A stretch of DNA of 35,310 nucleotides from Desulfobulbaceae bacterium (lineage in GTDB: Bacteria > Desulfobacterota > Desulfobulbia > Desulfobulbales > Desulfobulbaceae). Position 1 is the first letter of the stretch; the number at the start of each line of letters is the position of its first letter. Made by a program: the position numbers and the translations under genes. The stretch is from the NCBI GenBank assembly GCA_013201405.1, contig JABMJC010000009.1, forward strand, positions 1-35,310, given 5' to 3'. Of the stretch, positions 26,128 through 33,531 are shown in pieces. A model generated the notes under the pieces. It was not told the DNA's origin. It made no database searches and saw only the letters and a program-made list of their open reading frames with translations.

Positions 26128-29100
26128 ATGTCTACCATATCCCCTCCACCAACTATCAAATCCAAGGCCTTGGAGGTCAACCTGCAGGAAACTGCAGGCG
26201 AGGTCCATATCGACCCCCGCTATGCGCCGCTCATAGAGATTGTTGGCCGGCAACAAGGGCTTGCCACCAAAATCGACAGCCTGCTGCACGAGGTGAGTCA
26301 TCCCTACCGTAACTGGAAGATGATCATCCCTGACCTGCGCTCCTATGTACTCAAGAATATTAACCTGTACCGCGACCACGAGTTGGGGCCCGAGGCCTTT
26401 TCCCTCTTTGTGGATATCTTTTTCACTGCCCTGCTGGAATCTGCCAAAAACCAACAACTGACCGGACGTATCCTCGAAGCCCTATTGGCCTATGTGGACA
26501 AGCTGGTGCAGAACCTCACCGCCAAGACGCTGCCCCGCTACGAGAGCGTGCTCACCGCTTTTTTCAGCCGTGTGCAGGAACTGGACAATCCGGAACCGAG
26601 GCTGATGCTGTTGATTGTGCAGAGCCAGCACGCCCTGCGCAGGATGTGTACAAAGATTATGGAGTTGCGTCAGCAGCTACCCGAAAAAAACGACAAGCAT
26701 AGCCAGGCCCTCAAAGAACTGATGCACACCGTTCTCTTCCGCAACTACGAGTACTGGCTCTCGGAAGACGATCCTCTTCCCTGGTTCAACAAGAGCTGTG
26801 GCGACTACTGCTCAAACTGGCCAGGTCGTCCCCTGCTTGCGGCCATCTCCCACGAGCAGATTCGGCATTATGTGGATGAACTCAAACAACTGGCCGCAGA
26901 AGACAATCCGCGCCAGGCCCTGGAACAGATGCTCAAACTGCCCGGCCACACGGATTTCATTCGCATCTACCGCGAAATTCCAACACAGATGAGTGAAGGC
27001 CAGGCCAGTGAAAAGGATGCCAAGTTCCTCGACAACTGGCGGCTGCTCTTCCTCTTCCGCATCATGGAGACCAAGGGGCTCTCCCTCATCCACGAGGAGA
27101 CCCTGCGCGAAATCAACCGCTCGCTGGTACAGCTCATCCGGCGCCAGAGCTTTGAGCAGATCGAGCGTTTTTTCGTTACCACCTTCCAGCTGCTCAAGGC
27201 CAATGTGCGCCGTTATCCCCACACCTCGCTGCAGTGCATCCAAACCATTGGTAACGAGGTGTTCCAGCGCAACAACTCGCGCCTGGTCGAGGCATTTTTG
27301 TGGGAGACTGTGCGCTTTGGTTTTCAGTACGCCAATGTGCGCGGGGTAGATGAAGACTGGCAGCCCATTGCCAATCCGGCCCATCTCACCAATATCCGTG
27401 TATGGCTCAGCCTGATTCAGCAGGAGCCAAAATGGTGCTCCACCCTGTTTTCCGCGCTGATTATCAACCTGCGCCTCTCAGGCACCTGCGTGCGCGATAC
27501 AGACCTCTTCCAACGCGACATCACCGCCCTTTTAAACCACCCCATCAGCCCCATTTACAACCTGGCCAAGCAGTTCACCAAACTGATGCCGGTGTTTTTT
27601 AACGAGATCGGTGCAGAGGGTGAGTTGCGCGACGTGTCCACAGAACTGGACGAAGCCCACCATCGCAAGGATGTCCTCATCCACTTTTTGCGCAAGCAGG
27701 CGCATGTGGAATCCAGCAACCTGATTGTCGGTTTCATTGAAAGTATTTTCAACTTCTGGCTCGACCAGAACATTGCCCACCTGGAGCCTTACCTGCCAGA
27801 AGAGGTGCTTTCGCAAATCGATCCACAAGGCCCCTATGTGGCGGAGTTGCATATCCTTTGCCAGCGTATCAAGAAAGAACGACGCCTCAGTAAACTAAGC
27901 CATTTGCTCGCCTGGCCCGACGAGGAGCGCGACCGCTACCTGGCGCTGCAGCAGGATATCTCCGAGGTGGAGCGCATGCGCTTTGCGCGCCTGGCCCGCA
28001 TGTACAAGCTCTTGCATGTAAAGTACAATCTGTCGCTGCCAGAAATTCAGGCCCAGCTGCGTCATGCCATCCTGAGTGGTTTTCCCGAACTGGAAGAATT
28101 GCTCATTGTACTGCAAACGGAAAACGACCCCTTCATCTGCCTGGAGGCCCTGCTCGACCAACTGGAAAACTTGAAGCAGGTGATTTTAAGTCCGCAGCAA
28201 TTCGAGCCCACCGAGCAAATCTATCACAAACGCCATATTGCGGTGGATATCCCCTCGGTGTATGGCCGCTACAGCGAGCGCAAGTTCGATGCGCTCGGCC
28301 TTACCTTCCGCCTGGAAACCCTGGCCAATGTCTACCTGGAACGCCTGTTCGATACGGTCAACCTCTCCTTCATCACCCAGGTCACCTTTCTCAGCATCTT
28401 GCGCTGCCTGCGCCTGTTTTCACGCGCTCTGCAGGTAGACGGCATTTCCAGCCGCCGCCTGGACACCTATATCAACATGCTGGACTCCTCCACCGGCATC
28501 AAGCGCTTCTCCTACACCCAGCAGCTGGACATCATGCGCGGCCTGTCAGAGGGGGTAAAAGACATTATCTACGCCTACTACACCAACATCCACCAAAACA
28601 ACCTCTCAATCATTGTGCCGCAGATCGGGCAGGACAATCTGCTGCCCAAGTACCACAGCAGCTGGAACCCCAAAAATATGCCGGAAAACGTGCTGCGCAT
28701 CTCGGAAATTTTCTTCCGCGACCTCATTGCCACCACCTTTGGCCTGCAGCACCTGGACAACTTCATCGGCAAGGTGATCCGCACCCTGGAGGCACAACAG
28801 GATATGCTCGATCACAGCACGCTCGATCTGCTCATGACCTATAACCCAGACATGGCCATCAGCCCGCTTGATCAGATCAACCCCCACACCAACAACCTCA
28901 TTCACCTGGGCAACAAAGGCTTTAACCTGATGGTGCTGGTCGGTGACGAAAAACCGGTGCCACCGGCCTTTATCATCACCACCGAGGTCTTCCGCTGCCA
29001 CCGGGCCCTGAACCGTTTCGACCGTGCCCGCGAAGATTTCATGCGCCGGGTGCGCCGGGCCATTACCAGCCTGGAGGGGCAAACCGGGCTGGTGTTCGGC

Positions 29101-30390
29101 TCGGCCGAACGGCCACTTTTGCTTTCGGTACGTTCCGGCTCGGCCATTTCCATGCCCGGCATCATGTCCACCATCCACAATGTCGGTGCCAACGAGGAAC
29201 TGGTGGAAGAGTATGTGGCCCTGCATCCTGAGCACAAGTATTTTGCCTGGGACAACTTCCGCCGTTTTCTCCAGTCTTGGGGTATGTGCAACGGCATGGG
29301 CCGCGAAGATTTTCAGGAGTTGATGGATGCGCACAAACGACTTTACCAGGTGCGCTACAAACGGGAATTCAAGGCTGATGCCATGCGAGAACTGGCCATG
29401 AAATACCTGCAGGCAGTGCGTACCCGCGGTTTTGCCATGCCAGACGATCCCTGGCTGCAACTCATCGGCGCAGTCGAATTGGTGTTGCAGTCCTGGACAA
29501 CGCCCAAAGCCCAGGAATATCGCCACCTGATGCGAGTTTCCGACGACTGGGGCACTGCAGTGATCGTGCAGACCATGGTGTACGGCAACCTCAATGCAAA
29601 CGCAGGCAGCGGCGTGCTCTTCACCGCCCATCCCTACCGCAAGGTGCGGCGGGTGGCCCTGTGGGGTGACTATGCCACCGGCGACCAGGGCGAGGATATT
29701 GTCTCCGGTCTGGTAACCAGTCATCCTGTTTCTGTGGAACAGGCCGACCTTGACGGTCGCGATGAAGACATGAGCCTGGAGCGGCGCTTTCCGAAAATCT
29801 ACCAGCGTCTGCTGCAAATAAGCCGGGAACTGGTTTACGACAAGGAGTGGAACGCCCAAGAGATCGAATTTACCTTTGAAGGTCCGGAGGCAGAGCAACT
29901 CTACCTGCTGCAGACCCGCGACATGATCACCATCAAGAAGAAGGAACACCTCATGGTCTTTGTGGATTCCGACCTGGCACATCGACACATCATCGCCAAG
30001 GGCATTGGTGTGTCTGGCTCGGCCATGTCGGGTAAGGCCGTGTTCAGCGAAGAGCACATCCGCGATCTGCGGCGGCGCATGCCCAAGGAACACCTCATCC
30101 TCATTCGGCAAGACACGGTACCCGAAGACATCCGCGAAATCTCCATGACCGATGGTCTGGTCACCTCGCGCGGCGGCCAAACCTCACACGCCTCGGTGGT
30201 GGCCACCCGCCTGGAAAAAACCTGCGTGGTGGGTTGCCGCGACATGCAGGTGTACGAGGCTGAGGGCTATGCGCAAATCGGCGAGAGCCGCATCCACTTT
30301 GGCGATCCCATCTCCATTGACGGCCGCCACGGCCTGCTCATTGAGGGCAATTATCCCTTGAACGAAGAAGTGCATATCCTACCGTTATAA
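26128..30390 (+). CDS. Large PPDK-like phosphotransferase without PEP barrel
   Basis: A 1420-residue protein. The first ~900 residues are mostly helical with no domain I can name. Residues ~925-1290 are the ATP-binding domain of pyruvate phosphate dikinase/PEP synthase (HLGNKGFNLMVL, LLLSVRSGSAISMPGIMST, GDYATGDQGEDIVSG, YLLQTRDM). A swivelling phosphohistidine domain follows with T-S-R-G-G-Q-T-S-H1354. Only 66 residues remain after that His, so the PEP/pyruvate barrel of true dikinases is missing; the acceptor must be something else, as in glucan or other water dikinases. ATG 26128 with GAGGTG upstream is preferred over an open frame from 26080. The substrate is unknown. Confidence 0.85.
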   Translation: MSTISPPPTIKSKALEVNLQETAGEVHIDPRYAPLIEIVGRQQGLATKIDSLLHEVSHPYRNWKMIIPDLRSYVLKNINLYRDHELGPEAFSLFVDIFFTALLESAKNQQLTGRILEALLAYVDKLVQNLTAKTLPRYESVLTAFFSRVQELDNPEPRLMLLIVQSQHALRRMCTKIMELRQQLPEKNDKHSQALKELMHTVLFRNYEYWLSEDDPLPWFNKSCGDYCSNWPGRPLLAAISHEQIRHYVDELKQLAAEDNPRQALEQMLKLPGHTDFIRIYREIPTQMSEGQASEKDAKFLDNWRLLFLFRIMETKGLSLIHEETLREINRSLVQLIRRQSFEQIERFFVTTFQLLKANVRRYPHTSLQCIQTIGNEVFQRNNSRLVEAFLWETVRFGFQYANVRGVDEDWQPIANPAHLTNIRVWLSLIQQEPKWCSTLFSALIINLRLSGTCVRDTDLFQRDITALLNHPISPIYNLAKQFTKLMPVFFNEIGAEGELRDVSTELDEAHHRKDVLIHFLRKQAHVESSNLIVGFIESIFNFWLDQNIAHLEPYLPEEVLSQIDPQGPYVAELHILCQRIKKERRLSKLSHLLAWPDEERDRYLALQQDISEVERMRFARLARMYKLLHVKYNLSLPEIQAQLRHAILSGFPELEELLIVLQTENDPFICLEALLDQLENLKQVILSPQQFEPTEQIYHKRHIAVDIPSVYGRYSERKFDALGLTFRLETLANVYLERLFDTVNLSFITQVTFLSILRCLRLFSRALQVDGISSRRLDTYINMLDSSTGIKRFSYTQQLDIMRGLSEGVKDIIYAYYTNIHQNNLSIIVPQIGQDNLLPKYHSSWNPKNMPENVLRISEIFFRDLIATTFGLQHLDNFIGKVIRTLEAQQDMLDHSTLDLLMTYNPDMAISPLDQINPHTNNLIHLGNKGFNLMVLVGDEKPVPPAFIITTEVFRCHRALNRFDRAREDFMRRVRRAITSLEGQTGLVFGSAERPLLLSVRSGSAISMPGIMSTIHNVGANEELVEEYVALHPEHKYFAWDNFRRFLQSWGMCNGMGREDFQELMDAHKRLYQVRYKREFKADAMRELAMKYLQAVRTRGFAMPDDPWLQLIGAVELVLQSWTTPKAQEYRHLMRVSDDWGTAVIVQTMVYGNLNANAGSGVLFTAHPYRKVRRVALWGDYATGDQGEDIVSGLVTSHPVSVEQADLDGRDEDMSLERRFPKIYQRLLQISRELVYDKEWNAQEIEFTFEGPEAEQLYLLQTRDMITIKKKEHLMVFVDSDLAHRHIIAKGIGVSGSAMSGKAVFSEEHIRDLRRRMPKEHLILIRQDTVPEDIREISMTDGLVTSRGGQTSHASVVATRLEKTCVVGCRDMQVYEAEGYAQIGESRIHFGDPISIDGRHGLLIEGNYPLNEEVHILPL

Positions 30391-30521
30391 GGTGCTAGAT
30401 AGCACACATGATCTGCTTGACTTTTTGCCCGCAGAGAGCATGTTCTTTTTCACCCTTTTTGGACAACAGGGAAGGGGGTTCCCCTTTCCACAGGTGATGG
30501 ATGCCATGCAGGAGGTGGGTC

Positions 30522-30647
30522 ATGGGCAAAAAAGACAAGTGCTGCGAAAGCTACAAAAAGAAGGGAAAGATGTGTAGCGACTGCCCGTTGCGGGATGAAA
30601 AGAAGAAAAAGAAAGACAAAAAGAAGAAGAAAAAAGACAAGAAATAG
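30522..30647 (+). CDS. 41-residue Cys/Lys microprotein
   Basis: A tiny gene with an excellent ribosome binding site (AGGAGGTG, five bases before ATG). The product begins MGKKDKCCESYKKKGKMCSD and continues C-P-L-R-D-E, then a tail made almost only of Lys and Asp. Cysteines sit at 7, 8, 18 and 21, a CC-x9-CxxCP pattern that could bind one zinc or iron; the tail would bind nucleic acid or acidic partners. I recall similar small CC...CxxCP proteins in other Proteobacteria but cannot name a family. It ends seven to ten bases before thiM and overlaps an unlikely longer frame (30392-30577). Confidence 0.7.
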   Translation: MGKKDKCCESYKKKGKMCSDCPLRDEKKKKKDKKKKKKDKK

Positions 30648-30657
30648 GGGGGATGTG

Positions 30658-31566
30658 GTGAAGGAAGACCCAAAGATCCTGGCCGGCAAACTCCAACCCT
30701 GGCTTGCGCGGCTGCGCACAGGCAGGCCGCTGGTGCACTGCATCACCAACTATGTTACGGTCAACGATGTGGCCAATTTGCTTTTGGCCTGCGGTGCATC
30801 ACCGGTCATGGCCGATGCCGAAGAAGAGGCAGCCGAGATGGCCGCCCTTGCCGGAGCACTGCTCATCAACTTGGGTACCCTCAATTCGCGCACAGTGAGG
30901 AGCATGCACCTCGCCGCAGCAAGCGCCAACAAGAAGGGCATTCCCATTGTACTCGACCCGGTGGGCGTGGGCGCAACCAGCTTTCGCACCAGCACGGCCC
31001 AGGCCCTGCTGCGCGAGCATCACATTGCCCTTATTCGCGGCAATATCTCCGAAATAAAGGCCCTGGCCTTACCATTAACCGACCAGGGTATGGGCGGCAC
31101 CAAGGGCGTGGATGCCCAGGAAAGCGACCTGGCAGATGGCGTGCAGGGCCGCATACAGATTGCCCGTAAACTTGCCCGCAGCACAAGTAAAAACAGCAGC
31201 GGCAACGGCACCATCGTAGTGATCAGCGGCGCGCAGGATGTACTTGCCGGCGCAGATGGCCCTGCCTTTGTGTGCAGCAACGGTTGTGCCGTCATGCAAA
31301 CAATGACCGGCAGCGGCTGCATGCTCAGCGCACTCTTGGCCGCCAATGCGGCAGTGGCCTATACTGCTGAAGACAACAAGGAGGACAACCTGCGCCATGC
31401 CGCCCTGGCTGGCCTTGCCGCCATGGGCATCTGCGGCGAACGCGCCAACACTCTTATAGAACAACAGCAGGCCGGCAACGCCTCCTTCCGCAGCCATTTG
31501 ATCGATAGTATGTACAGATTGACTAGGCTGGAGGATGAGGTGAAGGTGGAGGTGGCGCAGGATTAG
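30658..31566 (+). CDS. thiM: Hydroxyethylthiazole kinase
   Basis: Phosphorylates 4-methyl-5-(2-hydroxyethyl)thiazole with ATP in thiamine salvage. The 302-residue protein has the ribokinase-like fold signatures of ThiM: RPLVHCITNYVTVNDVANLLLACGASPVM near residue 20, VLDPVGVGATSFRT near 100, RGNISEIKAL near 130 and the catalytic T-G-S-G-C-M-L-S-A. An insert of about 15 residues after TKGVDAQ and a Ser/Asn-rich STSKNSSGNG loop are slightly unusual. Two adjacent GTG codons follow a G-rich binding site; 30658 has better spacing than 30655. No thiE or thiD follows, so it is not in a thi operon. It is closely behind the Cys/Lys microprotein gene. Confidence 0.92.
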   Translation: MKEDPKILAGKLQPWLARLRTGRPLVHCITNYVTVNDVANLLLACGASPVMADAEEEAAEMAALAGALLINLGTLNSRTVRSMHLAAASANKKGIPIVLDPVGVGATSFRTSTAQALLREHHIALIRGNISEIKALALPLTDQGMGGTKGVDAQESDLADGVQGRIQIARKLARSTSKNSSGNGTIVVISGAQDVLAGADGPAFVCSNGCAVMQTMTGSGCMLSALLAANAAVAYTAEDNKEDNLRHAALAGLAAMGICGERANTLIEQQQAGNASFRSHLIDSMYRLTRLEDEVKVEVAQD

Positions 31567-31620
31567 AGACATCGCGGAAACTTGTCTTTGGACTTTGTCT
31601 TAACACCAGGTTTTTTTACG

Positions 31621-31633
31621 CTGTGAGTCACAG
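31621..31633. repeat. Short palindrome in the thiM-cassette gap
   Basis: CTGTGAGTCACAG is a perfect 6-1-6 dyad. The half site TGTGA/TCACA recalls CRP boxes, but the one-base spacer instead of six rules out a normal CRP site. The rest of 31567-31790 is AT-rich and holds no gene or hairpin I can support. Confidence 0.3.
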
Positions 31634-31790
31634 GGTTGCGGCAGACATAAGCGTGCAGGAAGCACTAAAAAAAACAATATGTCAACATGATGAGACAAAT
31701 AAAATCAGGGTTTAATCGACAATAAAGCTGGTGGAATGTGGTCAGGTCACGGCATGTTATTTTCTTAAAAAATTTGGCCGAATTATACTG

Positions 31791-32977
31791 TTATGTGTAT
31801 AAATAGGAGCATATTTGAATGCAAATCGATAAAGTTTCATCAGAAAGACTTAGCGTGCTACGCTTCCCTCTAATAATTGGAGTGGTTTTCATTCATGCGT
31901 ATGGTACAGAAGTCGGCTTTTCAAATGGCGTTGTTGGGGTGACGAATACAGGATATTGGGTTGATTTTTGTCGTGACCTCATTTCCCAAGGCATAGCTCG
32001 AGTCGCAGTTCCTCTATTCTTTCTAATGTCTGGATACTTCTTTTTTTTAGGATTTTCCTTTTCTGTAAATAATTACAAAACCAAAGTAAAATCTCGATTA
32101 AGTACACTTCTTATCCCATTTTTATTCTGGAACATACTCACCCTTTGTCTAATTGCGTTGGCGCAATACCTGCCGGCAACCCAGTCATTCTTTTCTGGCA
32201 AAAATGCCCAAATATCTACATTTGGAATATATGATTATTTTAATGCATTGTTTGGGATTGACAGAAGTCCAATTTCATATCAATTTTGGTTTATAAGAGA
32301 TTTAATGGTGATGATCTTAATTGCACCAGCGATCTATCTTTTTCTTAATAAGGCATCAAAGGTAGTTCTTTTTACAATTTTTACTCTATGGTTCCTAAAT
32401 GTGTGGCCGATTTATATTCCGTCTGCTGCCGCATTCGCATTTTTTTATGCTGGAGCTTACTTTGCGCATTCAAATACTAACATATTTGCACTAGATCGAT
32501 TCGGTCCTTTGATTTTACTCCTGTATTTGGTGACCCTTTTGATTGACACGTCTACGAAAGGCTATGTGTTTAATGAATATATACACCATGCTGGGATACT
32601 CCTTGGCATTGGTTCGGCCTTATTTGTAACAAACGCAGTAGTAAAAACCGCATACTTAAAAAAGGCCTTAATGTGGGCTAGTGGTTGCAGCTTCTTTGTG
32701 TTTGCCGTTCATGAACCACTGCTAACTGTAATGCGGAAAATTAGCTATAAGATGCTTCAGCCAAACAATGACCTATTGGTACTTTCTTTGTATTTGATTA
32801 TTCCGTTTTTTGTGATTGCACTCTCCATGCTTGCGTATATGGCCATAAAATCAATCGCACCTAAATTCTTGAGTGTAATATCAGGCGGAAGATAACACAT
32901 AACAATCACATGCACTCGGACAGCAAAAAGCGCCGCTCCTTCGTCGCTCTGCTTTTCGCTGCCGGTGATGTGAGGCG
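31791..32977 (+). mobile_element. Integron gene cassette 1 (acyltransferase)
   Basis: The unit starts after G of GTTATGT (31790-31796) and ends at the G of GTTAGGC (32977). The first core of its attC, ACATAAC at 32897-32903, is the exact reverse complement of GTTATGT at the cassette start, which is expected when a circular cassette is cut at its own attC. It contains one gene, 28 bases from the boundary, in cassette orientation. No attI, attC or integrase gene lies in the 220 bases before it. Confidence 0.8.
31819..32895 (+). CDS. Acyltransferase family 3 membrane protein
   Basis: A 358-residue integral membrane protein of the acyltransferase 3 (OafA/NolL-like) group, which adds acetyl or other acyl groups to sugars of surface polysaccharides. 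It has about ten hydrophobic helices. RLSVLRFPLIIGVVFIHAYG holds the conserved R and H near the N-terminus, and VPLFFLMSGYFFF is the second hallmark, with WFIRDLMVMIL later. Base composition is distinctly AT-rich compared with the chromosome, a sign of transfer. AGGAG precedes the ATG by nine bases. It is the sole gene of an integron cassette, so expression probably depends on an outside promoter. Confidence 0.88.
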   Translation: MQIDKVSSERLSVLRFPLIIGVVFIHAYGTEVGFSNGVVGVTNTGYWVDFCRDLISQGIARVAVPLFFLMSGYFFFLGFSFSVNNYKTKVKSRLSTLLIPFLFWNILTLCLIALAQYLPATQSFFSGKNAQISTFGIYDYFNALFGIDRSPISYQFWFIRDLMVMILIAPAIYLFLNKASKVVLFTIFTLWFLNVWPIYIPSAAAFAFFYAGAYFAHSNTNIFALDRFGPLILLLYLVTLLIDTSTKGYVFNEYIHHAGILLGIGSALFVTNAVVKTAYLKKALMWASGCSFFVFAVHEPLLTVMRKISYKMLQPNNDLLVLSLYLIIPFFVIALSMLAYMAIKSIAPKFLSVISGGR

Positions 32978-32983
32978 TTAGGC
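32897..32983. other. attC: attC recombination site 1 (87 bases)
   Basis: ACATAAC and GTTAGGC are the outer core sites. Between them, left-arm segments CACAT, CGGACAGC and AAAAGC pair with right-arm GCTTTTCGCTGCCG and ATGTG, leaving unpaired extrahelical bases on one arm only, the layout integrases read on the folded bottom strand. A CTTCG-type central loop completes the hairpin. The crossover is expected between 32977 and 32978. Confidence 0.85.
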
Positions 32984-33474
32984 AGCAGACCCATCATCAT
33001 GGCCACTCGAATCAGAATCCAAAGACTAAATTCGGGTCAAGCATCGAAGATGCGCTCTATGCTTGATATGTTTGGTACTGCATTCGAAAATGCAGAACAC
33101 TATCTGAGCCAACAACCTACTGATACCTATCTTCGACAGCTACTTTCCAGCGAAACGTTCATTGCTATAGCCGCACTAGACGAAGAGAACGTTGTAGGTG
33201 GCCTAGCGGCTTATGTGCTTCCCAAGTTCGAGCAGGAACGCAAAGAAATATACATTTACGACTTGGCTGTACTTGAACGTTACAGACGACAAGGAATTGC
33301 AAGTGGGCGTAATCAAGAGTTACAGCGCACCGCTATTGCGATTGGCGCCTACGTGATTTTTGTCCAAGCTGACTACGGCGACGACCCGGCCGTGTCACTG
33401 TATACAAAGCTGGGGACGCGAGAAGATGTCATGCATTTTGACATTGAGCCAGAGCCTACTGCCTAACTCAGGCG
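32978..33474 (+). mobile_element. Integron gene cassette 2 (aminoglycoside acetyltransferase)
   Basis: Starts at TTAGGC after the attC crossover and ends at the G of GTTAGAA (33474). Its own first core, GCCTAAC at 33461-33467, is the reverse complement of GTTAGGC at its start, so both ends belong to one cassette. It contains one gene starting 22 bases in. Its attC has lost nearly all the hairpin, so it is likely immobile. Confidence 0.8.
32999..33466 (+). CDS. aac(3)-I: AAC(3)-I-type aminoglycoside 3-N-acetyltransferase
   Basis: GNAT-fold acetyltransferase of 155 residues that moves acetyl from acetyl-CoA to the 3-amino group of aminoglycosides such as gentamicin and fortimicin. The sequence closely follows AAC(3)-Ia: [45 protein letters not shown] and RRQGIA (acetyl-CoA loop), and [25 protein letters not shown]. 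Differences, for example [11 protein letters not shown] after the CoA loop, suggest a separate allele. The family is classically carried on integron cassettes, matching the attC before it. The resistance spectrum of this allele is not known from sequence. Expression needs an outside promoter, none of which I could identify. Confidence 0.9.
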   Translation: MATRIRIQRLNSGQASKMRSMLDMFGTAFENAEHYLSQQPTDTYLRQLLSSETFIAIAALDEENVVGGLAAYVLPKFEQERKEIYIYDLAVLERYRRQGIASGRNQELQRTAIAIGAYVIFVQADYGDDPAVSLYTKLGTREDVMHFDIEPEPTA

Positions 33475-33480
33475 TTAGAA
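33461..33480. other. Collapsed attC site 2
   Basis: GCCTAAC and GTTAGAA are the two outer cores, but only TCAGGC lies between them instead of 45 or more bases of hairpin. The join CCTAACTCAGGC looks like the left core fused to the common right-end sequence TAACTCAGGCGTTAG, consistent with deletion between two TAAC copies flanking the hairpin. The stop codon of the aac gene lies within it. Confidence 0.65.
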
Positions 33481-33531
33481 AAGGTGGCCCCTGAATTTCG
33501 GACAATGTATTAAGGTGGGTTGTACACCCCT

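Noticed and set aside
28606-30180. Minus-strand frame of 524 codons
   Set aside because: It is antisense to the PPDK-like domains, whose motifs are clear on the plus strand; its composition (His/Gly/Val-rich) is typical of a shadow frame.
30392-30577. 61-codon frame before thiM
   Set aside because: It starts at a GTG without a binding site and overlaps the microprotein gene, which has a far better start and a coherent Cys/Lys pattern. The GTGCTAGATAGCAC dyad at its start is short and unsupported.
31621-31633. CRP-like TGTGA/TCACA dyad
   Set aside because: The half sites are separated by one base instead of six, so a standard CRP dimer would not fit.
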